Shown in pieces: positions 23,989 through 37,910 of a DNA stretch of 64,000 bases (position 1 is the stretch's first letter; each line of letters opens with the position of its first letter). A model generated the notes under the pieces. The model searched no databases and was not told where the DNA came from. It was given only the letters and a program-made list of their open reading frames with translations. Source of the DNA: Plantago elongata (taxonomy: Eukaryota; Streptophyta; Magnoliopsida; Lamiales; Plantaginaceae); the NCBI GenBank assembly GCA_036897095.1, contig JAYMSP010000113.1:1-64000 (forward strand), read 5' to 3'. A program made the position numbers and the translations under genes.

Positions 23989-25464
23989 GGACCCCATTAC
24001 CTTTTCTTTTTCAATTTAATTTTGGGAAATGGGAGATGAGAATTTCGTCGGTTTTGGAATGTATAAGGGGTAGGGGCCTTCTCACTATTTTGTGTCATGT
24101 TTTGACAAATATACAGAGGTATATCGGTTAAAGTTGCTGAGCCAGACAACAGTTATAAGGTGGCATTAAGTTGTTATTTCTGATGAGTCACTGGTGCTGT
24201 AAATTTTAAAACACCATACTATTTTCTATCTCAAATTCAAAGTCTCATATCTCATTTTAAAATTTTCATTTCCTTAAATGTAAAATCTATCTCATATTTT
24301 ATACATTATTTCTCCTATTTTATTCACTATTTCTGTTACTTTATCCAATTAATTTCATATATTTCCACCAATGATCTTAGTTATTAAAAAAAAAAAACAA
24401 TGTTCACGGCTGGAAATTTAGTTTTGACATGCATATGTCTCAATTTCGAATTCCTCCATTATACTTTTAGATGTTGCAATTTTAACTTATCATCTTTTAG
24501 TGAAAAAGATTCTCCAACTTTATTCATAATGTCTCACATTTTATTTACAATTTTCCACACTCTAATCGATATCTTTTCCACTCCATTACACTATCTCATA
24601 TCTTATTTATTATTCTTTAAAAAAAATTTCAAGATTGTGGGATGTAGAAACTGGGGTGGATGTATATATTTTGATATTCTTAACAAATTACAAGTAATAT
24701 ATTCCCAAGTCATGGTTGCTGGATGGAATACAAACAGTATACCATCGGAGTAAAACGTAACTATCTGTAATGTACTAGGCTAAATAAATGGAAACTTTGA
24801 TTTGATTAATATATTGCATGCATGTATTATGATGTAATTGTTGAATCTTATGCACACCAACAATAGAAAGCAAACACTTGTAGTAAAACTTTCCATCGAG
24901 GTTCTAGTTAGGACTTCATTTTCATGCTTTTCATATCATGCTTAATGACCATTTTATTACGTGTTATGATATTGACAGGCCCAATTCTGCCACTCAGAAG
25001 CTAATGTACATATCTCATTTTTTATTAAATGAATTGTACGCCTACATATTTTTAGATAATCCGAGGTACAACGTATTTTTCCGTTCACCTAGTTTATAGG
25101 TTACTGTTATATTAATTAGCGAGTAAAAAATTCTGAATACGGGAGTATTTTATAGCGGTGTGTGTGACAATAGAAGGAATTTCGTGTTTCATAAGAAGGC
25201 ATGTGAAATTCTACGAAAATGACGGGTAATGGGACACACTTTTTCAAACACTGGAAATTAATTAAACAAAATTCACCCAAAAAGCATCTATGTGCCTTCA
25301 AATTACAAAAGAGCCCAGTCATTAGTCTCTTTCACTTAAGACGCAAGCGATTAATTAGTTGATTTTAGCGACATTTCTCCTATTTCATTCTCGTATTTCT
25401 TATGTATATACACTATATTTATTTTATTATTTATTATCGAAGGGTAATAACTATAGTGATCTAA
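23989..25464. other. AT-rich spacer upstream of the NHL1-like gene
   Basis: No gene or clear transposon. Repeated TTCATTTCCTT/TCTCATATTTTAT-type words at 24230-24640 recall a diverged dispersed repeat in two partial copies (24230-24370 and 24480-24610). The frame at 24400-24753 falls inside this and is not supported. Confidence 0.45.
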
Positions 25465-25645
25465 GACCACTTTCAATAGAAGTGATCGTTCGAACCGGCC
25501 GTGCCTAACGGCCGGCCGATCCCCCAAGCAGCTGAGTTTCGGCTACTTGGGTAACCAACGGCCATATGATCTTTTTTTTTAATTTTTTTTAAAATCAGAA
25601 TAAATAAAAAATAATTATCTCAAACGGCTATATTTTTTCGAACTC

Positions 25646-25653
25646 TATAAATA
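25646..25653 (+). promoter_or_regulatory. TATA box of the Harbinger transposase unit
   Basis: TATAAATA about 75-80 bp upstream of the ATG at 25727, followed by a TC-rich leader (CTTCATTTCTTCACACTTCA). Position and context fit a pol II start for the transposase. Confidence 0.55.
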
Positions 25654-25726
25654 CAACGATAATTCACTTCATTTCTTCACACTTCATTTTCCTCCCTTCT
25701 TCACTTCTTAAATTCAAAACGTCTAA

Positions 25727-26518
25727 ATGTCTCTAAACTTCTCCAAAATGTCTACATCTACAATCAAAAACTACATTCTATCGTCCTCTAGTTCCGATGA
25801 CGATGTAGAGCACCCTCAAACTTGGAGTGATTACGAAAGTTCTACATCAAACACTCAACCCAATTACTACACGCGTGCTACCCAACTCATTAAAGAAACC
25901 GTTCCTATTCTACTCACCCACACCAAACAATCTCAATCTCGTCCAAGGCGATCGGGATATACCCGCGAGTACATTGAGCGGGATAGGAAAACATTTGTGA
26001 ACCATCTCGAGCGTGATTACTTTTTTGAACGACCTACATGGGGGGCGGTCAAGTTCCGACGTCGTTTTAGGATGGCAAGGCCATTGTTTCTCCGGATCGT
26101 GAATGCTTTGGAGCAACATGATCCATATTTTCAACATCCAGATGCACTTGGGCATTTGGGTTTCCCGAGCAAACAAAAATGCACTTCCGTGATGCGAAAA
26201 CTTGCTTATGGTGTATGTGTAGACATGGTGGACGAGTACACACGAGTTGCAGAGTCTACTGGTCAAGAAGCTTTATGACGTTTCTGTGATGGTATTGTAG
26301 AAATATTTGGCTCAACGTATGTGAGAAGTGTCAATTATGAGGATGTTCGTCAGTTACTCGAGGTGAACATGGCAAGAGGTTTCCCCGGTATGCTAGGAAG
26401 TATTGATTGCATGCATTGGCAATGGAAGAATTGCCCTTCTGCTTGGAAGGGTCAATTCCAAGAAAAGAACAAGAAATGCACGCTTGTTTTAGAAGCGGTT
26501 GCATCTCAAGATACTTGA
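25727..26518 (+). pseudogene. PIF/Harbinger transposase relict (ALP1/HARBI1-type DDE nuclease)
   Basis: The N-terminal part is low-complexity Ser/Asp-rich. It is followed by FRRRFRMARPLFLRIVNALE, the conserved helical block ahead of the nuclease domain, then CTSVMRKLAYGVCVDMVDEY. After a single in-frame TGA at 26276-26278 (a likely CGA to TGA change) the same frame continues with RRF-like context and GFPGMLGSIDCMHWQWKNCP, which carries the first catalytic Asp in GSIDC. Two further TGG to TGA-type changes occur at about 26515 and 26521, and homology then stops soon after FFGV. The second Asp and the Glu of the DDE triad are absent. This is an internally deleted copy that cannot be active. Confidence 0.8.
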
Positions 26519-26873
26519 ATTTGACATTCTTTCTTTGGTGTTGAAAGTCAAGATGTCCATCTCCAGCTGTAAGAGGACATGATAGAACATGTTTAGTCTA
26601 TCAGTGGTCCTATTCCTGAGTAGTTGTTTTGATATTTCGTTGCTTATGTTGATTATTTTAATGTATTGTACTTTCATGTATTGGTTTGTTTTTCAATATT
26701 TCATGTATTGTACATTTTGATTTCAATAAAACATCCCTTTTCGTTTGATTAAAAAGGAAACATTACAACATTCGAACAATGCAACATTAAAGAAAACCTA
26801 AGGGTTTAGTAATAATACAACAAATAACTAAACACTAGCAACAAAGGGGGGATTTGTGGTGCTCAATTGCTAC

Positions 26874-27469
26874 TCAAGTCACAGGTCTCTTCGCATGCAT
26901 CACAATCGATGTCTTTCCACTCCAGAGTGATTTTTGGTCCACGAGTTGCGTCGTTCTCTGAATCAACACATACACATGTCCTGAAAAGAACCTGGAGATG
27001 GGGCCATAGTGGTTCATCAACAACATAGTACCATATTTGATGGCAATCGATCCCATGATCTCTGCCCAAGCCTCCAAGTTCACTCGATTTCTACCACCCG
27101 CAAAATTTGTGCAACGACGTCGATGTTTTGGACACTTGTCGTCCCAAGTGAGGATTCTATGAAAGGTAAAGAACCTTAAGTATAGCTTCTCAATGACAGC
27201 CTTCATTTCTGCCAAAGAGTAGTAGGCATTATTCCACTGAAATTGAGACAAAACCCTCTGGAGGGCTTCATCCTGCTTGTGAGGATAACACCAAGTACAA
27301 AGCTCCTTTTGCCTCATAAATATGTGATCCATGAAGTAGACATGGTGCTTATTCATCTTCACATCGTACAACAAGAATTCTTGGTAGTTTCGAGCATCTT
27401 TCTTTTGTGCTTGCGTCCAAATTTGTGCAGCTGGAATCACCAACTTTCACGACGAACTAGAGGACATCT
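26874..27469 (-). pseudogene. Myb/SANT-like second ORF of the Harbinger element
   Basis: A long frame (27443 to 26874, 189 codons) beginning VIPAAQIWTQAQKKDARNYQ. The block EMKAVIEKLYLRFFTFHRIL resembles the third helix of plant Myb/SANT-like (trihelix-type) DNA-binding domains, and EAWAEIM further on suits the conserved W-E-I segment that follows it. Upstream, ATGTCCTCTAGTTCGTCG at 27469 looks like the original start, separated from the frame by one stop. PIF/Harbinger elements need such a protein as the transposase's DNA-binding partner. Convergent orientation to the transposase supports this. Sequence similarity is weak by eye. Confidence 0.45.
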
Positions 27470-28049
27470 TGAAGAAAGAGTATTTGTTTAAGATTTTAGA
27501 TTGATTTGAAGAGTGTGAGGTAGATAAGAGCAATACTGTGGGGTTATTTATTGTGAAACAAGTCCAAATCCAAGTTGGAATTGAACCTCCAAATGCAGAT
27601 GAAATTGAGATTCACATGGAAATTTAATTCTTGGAATGGGGTTCTATGTTGCAATGTCAGGCATCCAATGGGGGGTGATGGTACCTATCAATATAAAGAG
27701 CAGACACAAATGTACCAATGTCATAATTCATGTATTTTCTCCTGATTTTTTTATTTTGATATATCCTCAATCAAATATTCAAAAATGAGTTTTAAGGATG
27801 CCATTTGATTGATTTCAACTTCTAAACACTCTAAGAATATGTTAAACTTGTTAAAAAAATATTAAAAAATAATAAAAAGTAATATTCATGGTCGTCCGAA
27901 TGACCTATTGGACGAGATTTTCGACTGCAATGGTTATCAGAGTAGTCATCGCCAATGATCGACATTATTCACGTTCAAGTCAATGACACATTGTGAATGG
28001 TCTATGAAATATCAACAACGGACCGGGATTTGGTACTAAACAAGTTAAA

Positions 28050-29025
28050 CCTGAAGCGTTGTGTATCGAGTACACCTAAAACTGTATAAAACAGTTTGGG
28101 GTATAGTCGCCACACCATGCTCGACCAAATAAAGCTCGATTATATATAAATCTAATCTGGAAACCTAATCTCGAATTTAACAGAATATGCAGCGGAAATT
28201 AAATGACAAAGAGATATAAGTTTCTAGCATATTATATTTCTATAATTCACCGAGCCTCATGGCGAAAATATTCACTATACAAATAATGAATACAAAGAAC
28301 TACGAATATATCTAGATACAAAACATTTAAACAAACATAAAGAATTAATTTTATGAATCTATCTATCAACCTCTAAGTTTTAGATAGAAAAAGTTAATTA
28401 GAACAATATGAAAGAAATCGTGGATCTAAGATTAAATAAACTCTAGATTTTTCTTGATTGATCGTCGTAGACTTCGTTGATTTCTCTATGTATCTTGATG
28501 AGCTATTGCGGTATATATAGTTGCCAAAAACGTGCATAGCTCATTAGATTTGTTGTGATCTTTATTGCTTGCAGTTTGAGTCCTAATCGGCTTCTACTTT
28601 AAGATTTACTCCAACTCAAACTCCAATTCTTTTTGACATCGACTTGTAGATACTCTTGGATTCTTCTTCAATGAAAGAACCTCTATATATAATAGTGGTG
28701 AATATTTATGTGAACATGAGAGTTTTATATTGAATCTTGTTCTTATCCCAATCGACTTCTTCTCCTATTGGAAACTCTAACCAACGTACAATCCTTCTTA
28801 TATTAGACTTGCAATGCTCCATATCTATGATATCTTATCCTAAAAATATATGCACGCATATGTTCAAAGTTGTGGAAATAATTAGTGATTAGAATAAATG
28901 TAAAAATTATATATATTAAGTGTGATAATCTGTCAGTTATAGAGTGTATTTAGTATATCGTATCTAATATACCCATTTAACTTGATGGAAACAAACTTAC
29001 GGAGGATACACTCAAATTTCTAACA
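28050..29025 (-). mobile_element. Probable solo LTR of a copia-type element
   Basis: Read on the minus strand from 29025 it begins TGTTAGAAATTTGAGTGTAT, a typical copia LTR start, with TATATATA promoter-like words inside. Toward the other end it has ATTTCCGCTGCATATTC, a word seen near U5 of many copia LTRs. No internal coding region adjoins it. The right flank is GTTAC, but I could not find a matching 5-bp duplication on the left, so the left boundary is approximate. Confidence 0.4.
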
Positions 29026-29030
29026 GTTAC

Positions 29031-31284
29031 AGTCTAGTCTAATTAAAAGGTGTTGAAGTCCAGGTGGCAATTATCAACCTTGGCCGAATTATAAAATGAA
29101 AATGAAATGATCGAAAACGCCACAATTGACAAGTGGGAAGAAGAAGCACAGTGTATTGTCGCTATGTGGCAAATTTTTAATTTGATTAAGAAAATAAAAG
29201 AATGACTAGGAAGGTTCCATACTGCTGTGGAATCTTGCAAAGGGATTAAAGTTCAGTCCCCAGCTTATTACAATATTTATTCTTACAGCTAAACTATGCC
29301 CATTTTATCGGTGGTCGAGCTTAATTCTTGATTAATGTCAGTTTAACAACAATACACGCACTGGTTTTCTTGGAACTTTTAGGTAATATGTTAACGCACT
29401 AGAATGATTAGTTAGGTTATGTTATTTTAACTTCCAATCAATTCAGTTCACTGCAGTTCGATATAGTTATCATTTATATTTTATTTGAACAATTAAAGAG
29501 TGACTCAAACCCCCAACTTATTGAATGGAGATGAGTTATAATTCATATTCTATTTTAATTCAGTTCAGTTTTATTGAGTACAATAAATTTATATTGAAAA
29601 TAAAATAGCCTTAGAATTAAAAGTAAAATATTGACTTATGTTAAAAAAAGATTGGTTCAGTTTTGACGAAAATGTAACATAGACGACTAGCATATGTAAA
29701 GCAACCGTGGAAATAAAAGATGTACATAATTTGAAATCGACAAGACATTTGTAACCACAACTTAATGTAGTTTGATAAACAGATTCAAACAGTTGATTTT
29801 GAATAATCAAATAAATCATTAGATTGGATTCGATCTGATGTTCTTAGATTATGATTCCTAGTGGTCGATTAAATTGAGTTGAACCTCTTCTTTCCCGTTA
29901 TTTGAGCATGAATCAAGGATTCCAACTGAACTAAAAGTGTTCTAATGAACCATTACAATGTAAACAATTATATCAACGCTTTAACGGGGATCATTAGCAG
30001 AGTATGAAACAATTAGGAAATTAGTTAATGATAGGACTGAGACAAGTTTGAACTAGACACGTTTTGGGCTAAATTATTGTCCACATACTATCATGACTTT
30101 ATTCCTAATGATGAAAAAATAGTTCGGGATAGACGAATCACCATCCATATTTACTAACTTTTCGGTTTCAGAAATTTTTTATAATAAAAAATTAATTATA
30201 CGAATATACACCTTCTTAAACAAGTTAATTAATTTAAAAAGTTAATTAAATTAGTTTACTGGGAAGAAAAAAATTACCTAAAATTTACTGAGAAAAAAAT
30301 TACCTAATCAACCATCTTTTCATTTCAATTATTTTTGTTAAATAGAGTACATCTCTTTCAATATTGTATACATAAAAGTAGAGGCAATAAAATACATTAT
30401 TCATTTTACTCGTATGGATTATTTTTGTCGCCATAGTGGGAACTTAAAAGCTCGAGAGAAGCTAAGCACAAATTGCAATCTCAGTACTCCATTTCAGAGA
30501 TCCATAGATGATAGATTATTGTAATTGCCGTATAAACTATATAGCAATCACAAATTAAGACACAAAATTTAACTTCTTAAACTATATATCATTCACAAAT
30601 TGGCTACTCCTCGAATCCACTATACAAAATGAAGACACACAGATTAACTTCCTAAAGATCAATACTTTAATTTAATCTTAGGTGGTGAACAAAATGTTGT
30701 AGCCACTTTACTGTAATTAGAATTTCGCTTTTTGTATCTTAGCTTTATGCTCTTAACTTTTTCACCTACCATTTATCAATTTTGTATTATATCATGGCCA
30801 AAAGAAAGCTTCTCTCCACCCACTTTATTCCTTAGAATTTTCACTTTAGATCATGCATAAAATTTACCATATTAACTTGTTAAGTCATATTATCATGATA
30901 TGCGAACTTAATTTACAAGCAACACATTAGAAATAGATGTTGCTGGATTTTCCTCTGTAGTGTTTTCCCTAAACTATGAGAGAATTCAACAATTGTTTGC
31001 TTGAAAATATATCTTTCTTATGTTCACATGTGAATGATGTTGGTTTGTTTGGATATATATCACATATAAAAACTTTGAGGAAATGAAGCTGATTCATACG
31101 TCGGTCTTACAAGCGATTTTGCATTGAATCACCCATGTACTTTTTGTTCCCCACACTAAAGAAAAGATATTGTAACGCCAAAACATCGTATATTACACAT
31201 CCCAGTTGCACATACATGTGACTATTCCTTTGTATTTCTGCATTTAATTTGCTCCGTTTTCCATACCATATGTTTTAGATGAAC
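29031..31284. other. AT-rich intergenic DNA
   Basis: No gene, RNA gene or transposon ends that I can support. Short frames at 29043 and 29589 have no recognisable motifs. Confidence 0.5.
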
Positions 31285-31810
31285 TTAGGGGTGTAAATGA
31301 ATAAAAAGATCGTAAAAAAATCGGTTAATATTCTGTTCGTGTTTGAATTTGACCGAATCGAACGGTTCACGAACACGTTCATGTAGATAATGAATCGAAC
31401 ACAAACATATTTATTATTGTTCGTTAGTTCACGAACAGTTCGCGAACAAATTAAATATATAATATAATTATACTATATATTAATATTATATAACTAACTA
31501 GTAATTATATTTATATAATTAATATATTCAATACATAATAAGTGCAGTACAATATTTATGAAATAATATTATAAATTTTTTAGTTTATTCATTATTTTAT
31601 GACAATTTAATGTGACGTTTTTATATTTTTATTGTATTAAAATTAATTTTATGTCTTTGACGAACCGAACAATTGAACATTAACGAACGAACACGAACTT
31701 GTTAAAATATTATCGAACCGAACACGATTAAAAATTTAAGATGTTCATCGAACACGAACACGAACTGAACGAACGACATGTCGAATGAACGCATGTTTAC
31801 TAAGTTAATT
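31285..31810. repeat. hAT-like non-autonomous element relict rich in GTTCGTG/CACGAAC
   Basis: Begins GGGGTGTAAATGAAT and ends near GAATGAACGCATGTTTAC, which read inward gives a related GTAAACATGCGTTCATTC. The interior has many inverted words (GTTCACGAACAGTTCGCGAAC, CGAACACGAACACGAACTG), typical of fold-back hAT-type MITEs with GTGTAAATGAAC ends. An 8-bp target duplication was not found, so family and limits are tentative. Confidence 0.45.
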
Positions 31811-32029
31811 GTTCAGTTCGTTCGGTTTGAAATACATTCCCAGATAAAGTGATGGAGAGGTTTCAGATTTCTTTTTTGACATCAAATTGTTTATAAATAA
31901 CTCATAAACGAGTCTGAGAGCAACAAAGTTTAATTAACCAGAATTGGAGTTTGAACCTTCTGTATATAAAAGATGTCGTAAGGAGAGAGTTGTCCAGTGT
32001 CAAAATTGTCAAACATTGCTCGGTAAAAG

Positions 32030-33704
32030 TGTAAGTATATGTGAGATATAACACGATAGTGAACACAACAAAATTTTAAACATTATAATTTTACTGACAA
32101 CGATTATTCTACGTGAATGTGTAAAGAGCTTTAATTTACACTTACTTGTCTACTTCCAACAATATCAAATTAAGCTTCGGATTAATAGCAACAACATGAA
32201 CTTTAGCAGCTTCCAATTGTTGTTCCTCAGCTTCAGCTTATTCTCTTTGCCACCTTTCATATTCATCAGGAGTACGTCTTCCTCAAAAAGTTATCCAGCT
32301 CTCCTGCTCAACTTGATCAATCACCACGTTAGGATCCAACTTGATTTGTTTATCAAGAACGCTAGGAGGTTCTTCAAACGATTTGATAATTATTTCAATA
32401 TGTGAATTGAGAGTGAGAATAATTAAACCCTAATCGGTCTATTTATAATAATGTTATGTGATCACAAAAGTCCAAGAGGATTTGGACTCCTTTCCAAAAC
32501 ACATTGCCGTCCTGGTTAAATTCGGAGTTACCCGAATTTTATCAATAGCTTGTCTAGCTCAGTTGGTCATGTGGAGAGTCCATCTCCTAGAGGTTTCTAC
32601 TTTGAATCTCATTAGGTCCAATTCATATTCAACTTTTGTAATCTTTATGGACTTTATTTTTCAATAAGTCCATAATATTATATTATTAAATCCAATTAAC
32701 CATTCTCATAATAAATTATTACTAATTCAATTAATACATAATTTATCATAATACTCATCGGTAAAGCAATCACCATAATGTGTGACCCACAGGGCCTTAT
32801 ATATTAAGCCCTAATCGAGTCAAGGTCCTAGTGAAATTCTTAGACAATTTACCAGACATTATTAATATACAAGGAACGTTTGAAAGGATATACAAACCAC
32901 ATGTAATGCAGGGCTCGTGATGATACGGTCCTTTCATTCATGAATACTTGGATAAGTCTGGAACTTGATAATGTGTCTGTTCCAATAACTTATTCATTTA
33001 TCTCTCATTATTATTAGTTGATCTATGATCATGTTCAAACACATTTTGAATACATCCTTCGCATTGGCCAATGAATAACGATCATGAGAACTAAAGTATT
33101 CTCTCCAAAATCTATGATGAGGAATGAATCTTATTTTGGCTCAACTACTACTGTCATATGCTTCGTAATGTACCTAACACATGCCGTATCTACCCCTAAT
33201 TAGGAGTGCAAGTATTGTTCATGGTCAAATCACATCACTCCGCACATGTAGTAAGTATTGACCTCAAGTTAAAGGACTACTTCCATAGACACACAAATAG
33301 AATCTATCAAATGGTTTCTCGGTTGGGTATACCAACACTCTCTAAAGTGCCCATGTGTCCATCATGAATAACCAAGTTATTCGTAATCGTGAGAATTACT
33401 ACATTCTCAAAGAATATGATGCAAACCACATGCCTATCTAATTATGAATCTTTGATATCCCATATATGAATGATCATCTATTGGGGCGATTTTAGGACTT
33501 ATATTTAGTCACTCAAGTTCTCACATCCTTAGTGACAACATGAAGTCCATGGGAACATCTTATAGAATAATTCAAACAACCATATAATTAATTCATTAAA
33601 TGCAATGCCAATAGATATCATATCTCATATAATAAAACAAACTGAATGAGATTAAATACATATCAATTCTAATAATGGTTGTCTCTAGGACATACATACT
33701 TTCA
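32030..33704 (-). repeat. 3' LTR of the 32-41 kb copia element
   Basis: Plus-strand start TGTAAGTATATG, end CATACATACTTTCA, next to the primer-tract complement ATCTCCCACTT. Partner of 39622-41360. Frames at 32196 and 32458 are noncoding LTR shadows. Confidence 0.92.
32555..32611 (+). other. tRNA-like module (box A and box B) within the LTR
   Basis: TAGCTCAGTTGG (32555-32566) is a textbook tRNA box A, and ACTTTGAATCTC (about 32599-32610) is a slightly diverged box B at tRNA spacing. The same pair recurs in the partner LTR at 40176-40232 and, decayed, at 17001-17055. It is antisense to the element. It does not form a complete tRNA by eye; an ancestral SINE or tRNA insertion into the LTR is likely. 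Confidence 0.55.
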
Positions 33705-36700
33705 ATCTCCCACTTGGCCTAGAGCCAATCACCCATGTGTCTAACACCCAGATTCTCGTAATGTAGAGTATGATTATCCGCACTGAAAGGATCGGCAACA
33801 TTATCCTCAGTGGGTACACATTCTATAGATACTTCTCCTCTAGCTACCAATTCTCTAATTAAATGGTACTTCCTTGGTACATGCTTGTTCCTGTTGTTGG
33901 ATCTTGACTTCTTAGCTTGTGCGACCGCACCGGTGTTGTCGCAATAAACATTTATTGGACCATTAACACTTGGAACTACCCCTAGTTCCTTTAGGAACTC
34001 AGAAATCCAGACAGCCTCTTTCACGGCTTCTGATGCAGCAACGTATTCGGATTCGGTCGTTGAGTTAGCAGTAGTGGCTTGTTTGGAACTTTTCCAACTC
34101 ACCGCTCCTCTGTTAAGAACAAACACATATCCAGTTTGTGACTTGTAGTCATCTAGATCCGACTAGAAAGAAACATCGACGTACCCATATGCCACTAGCT
34201 CTGGTTGTCCACCATACACCAGAAAACAATCTTTGGTTCTTCTAAGATACCTAAGAATTACTTTCACAGCTGTCTAGTGTTTTTCACCTGAATTTTGTTG
34301 GTGTCGGCAAGTGACACTTATCGCATAGGCCACATCTGGCCTGGTGCAATTCATGGCATACATGATAGATCTGATTGCTGATGTATACGGTACCTTCTTC
34401 ATGTTTTTGATTTCCTCTTTTGTAGAAGGACGATCCTTTACAGATAGAGTAACCCCATGTGTTGCTGGCAAGAATCCTTTCTTTGATTCTTCCATTTTGA
34501 AGCGTTTTATCACCTTGTCGAGGTAAGTGGATTGTGATAGCCCCAACATCCTATTGGCTCTATCCCTAATTCTAATGCCAAGGATGTAGCAGGCTTCACC
34601 CAAATTCTTCATCAAAAAGGTTTTGGATACCAATCTTTCATGGATTGCAAGAAACGAATGTTATTTTCCATGATCAATATGTCGTCGGTATAAATAACCA
34701 TAAGGACAATTCCTCTATCGTTGCATTTCATGTAAACGCATGGATCTTCCATACATCTGATGAAGTCAAACGATTTGACAGCTTCATCAAAATGGATATT
34801 CCAACTCCTAGAGGCTTGCTTGAGTCCATAAATGGACCTCTGTAACTTGCAGACTGATTTGGAATTTGACTTAGATGTAAAACCTTCAGGTTGTATCATA
34901 TACACCTCCTCCTCGAGGTTTTCATTAAGGAAAGCGCTCTTAACATCCATTTGCCAAATCTTATAATCATGGTATGCAGCTATTGCAAATAAAATTCAAA
35001 TAGATCTCATCTTTGCAACTGACAAAAATGTTTCATCGTAGTCAATACCCTATATTTGACTATAACCTTTTGCCACTAACCTAGCCTTGTAGGTTTGTAC
35101 CTTGCCATCGGCATCGGTTTTCCTCTTGAAAACCCATTTGCATCCAATGGGTCTAACCCCATCTGACAGGTCAACCAAGTTCCATACTTGATTGTGATAC
35201 ATCGATTCTATTTCAAATTTCATGGCCTCTTGCCACCTCACCGAGTCAATGTCAGACATTGTCTCGGTGTAAGTCTTGGGATCGTCCCCATCAGGAATAT
35301 CTACATTATCATCATCATGATCCTCTAAGAGTAGATTTAATCTTTCCTTAGGGCCCATTTTATTCCTTGTTGACCTACGAAGTACGATTTCTTGTGGTTG
35401 TTCAGGCTCTGTATTCTGATTGTGATGAGGTTCTCGTATGTCGGACTGTTCGACATCTTGAAACTATTCAGGAACGTCATCCATGATCGTATCCTGGTGG
35501 GAAGGAGAGACGGTGTCCATAATAATCTCTGCGGATTGAGTAGGAGCACTTTGCAATTGCGAAGTATTTTCTAAAATGCTTCCACTGGTTGGAAGATGTC
35601 CACCTAGTGACATGTTTCCACCATATGATTCTTTTAAAGCTCAAACTGAGTTCATGTCACTTCCAACTGATAACCTTGCAACCTCAATGTTACTTTGAGT
35701 CTCTTCGAATTCTATTAATTTGCGTTCGTGTTCCTCGAACACGTATTTATCTTCTAAAAACGACGCATTCCTACACAGAACAATTTTGTTTTCTTCAAGA
35801 AAATAAAAATAATAGGCTCTGGATTCCCTAGGATAACCAATAAAGTAACATTTTTCACTTACAATATCCAACTTGCTAGAGAGCATTTTCTTTACAAGTG
35901 CAGGACAACCCCAGGTTCGCAAATGTAATAGAGAAGACTTCTTGTTGAGCCATAACTCATATGGTGTTCTTTCAACTCACTTAGATGGAACCTTGTTAAG
36001 AGTATAAATTGAAGTTTGTAATGCATATCCCCATAAGAATGTTGGAAGAGTTGAGAAACTCATCATGGATCTCACCATGTCTAACAAGGTTCGGTTTCTC
36101 CTCTCAGAAACTCCATTTTTCATTTGTGGAGTTCCAGGAGGAGTCCATTGAGACTGAATCCCATTTGCCTTTAAGTAACCTATGAACTCGTTGCTTAAGT
36201 ATTCTCCACATCGATCCGATCGAAGAATCTTAATACTTCTTTCAAGTTCATTTTCTACCTCAGCCTTATACTTTTGAATTTCTCTAAGGCATCCGACTTG
36301 TCTTTCATAAGATACACATGCCCATACCTAGAGAAGTCATCAGTAAAGGTTATGAAGTAGGAAAAACCTCATCTAGCTTGAGTGGTAAAAGGTCCACATA
36401 AATCTGTGTGAATCAACTCAAGCACATTTTTGGCCCGGACACCTTTTCCTGAAAAAGGTTTATTAGTCATCTTTCCTTTTAAACATGATTCACAAACTCC
36501 ATAAGATTCAAAACCGAATTGAGTCAAATAGTCTAACTTATTTAATCTTGCAATTCTCGTCTCATTGATATGACCAAGGCTACAATGCCATAAATAGGTG
36601 GGGTTTTTCGTATCACTTAATCTTGGCCTTTTACGTTGTATATGAAATATATTACGTCTACATTCAAGCAAATATAAACCATTTTGTAAATGAGCAATTG

Positions 36701-37910
36701 CATCATCATAACCAATAGGAGAAAATGAAAACTTTCTATTACCCAATTGAAAGAAAATCCCTTCAACGTCTAACACTGGAATAGAAATAATATTTTGTAA
36801 TGCAAGGAACGAAATAAAAATTATTAAGCTCTAAACAATTACCCGAGGGTAAATCTAATCTATAAGTTTATACACGTTCAGCATCAACTCTTGCTCCATT
36901 TTCCACATGTAGGTCGACTTCCCCTGGTCTAACCACCCTGCTTTCATTTATCCCCTTCACATCATTTGTAATGTGTAAGCCACATGTTGTATCTAATACC
37001 CATTAATTTGAGTCATATTTAGAGATGTTAATTTCAATAACATACGTACCTTTGGTGGATCCAGATGTACTATGCGTCAGGACTCCATCAACCTTTGCTT
37101 TCTCGCATTCTCTTTTCCAATGCCCCTTCTGTCTACAATAGAGGCAAATATCCTTTTCCACCGTGTCATTCTTTTGAATTCCACTTTAAGCCTTAAGAGC
37201 AGGAAACTTTGGCCCAGCCTTAGTTTTCTTCTTCTGTTTGTACTTACCTTTAGGGTTATTACCCTTAAAGCCAAATCTCGAAGATTGCCCAACCATGAGC
37301 ACAGCTTTTCCCTTGGATAAGGTTTGTTCATAAGTCTTAAGCAAATTGTGGAGTTCAGGCAGTGTACAGTCCTTGACATTCATATTATAGTTCACAATGA
37401 ACATTGCATATGAATCTGGCAATGAGCTAAGGACAAAGATGACAGAAACACGATTCTCAAATTTTATACCAGCAGTTGCTAGCTTTTCAAATAATCCAAT
37501 CATGTTGAGAACGCGTTCGCTGACATTTTCTCCCTCTTGGAGCTTGCATTTGAGGATCTCTCTAAGCAGATCATACTTAAGGTTTTCGACTTTGAGTCAA
37601 AAAGACATTTGAGATGTTCCAAAATCTCATAAGGCATCTTCTCATAGTGTTGCCTTTGCAGCTCCGTGTTCATTGCATCAAGCATAATACATTTTGCATT
37701 TTTAGAATCATCCAAATGCTTTTGGTGATATGCCATATCAAATGTGGCAAGCTCTCCAGCATCTATCGGTACATCTGAAATACGTGTGTCCAACATATAT
37801 TTAATTTTCTCTTACCTGAGAACCAAACGAACGTTGCGGATCCAATCCGAAAAGTTTGGACCAGTCAGAGTGTGTTTCTCCAAGATACTGCTAACAGATA
37901 AATGAGACAT

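Larger units (their letters stand above)
25465..27947. mobile_element. Decayed PIF/Harbinger transposon
   Basis: Holds a plus-strand DDE transposase relict (25727-26518) and a convergent minus-strand Myb/SANT-like frame (26874-27443), the two-gene layout of PIF/Harbinger elements. The left end is probably GACCACTTTCAATAGAAGTG at 25465, preceded by TAA, the usual 3-bp target. A GC-rich stem-forming block follows (25497-25560). A candidate right end read inward is GACTACTCTGATAACCATTG from 27947, which matches the left end only partly. No matching TAA lies beside it. The element is therefore certain as a family member but its right boundary is uncertain. Confidence 0.6.
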
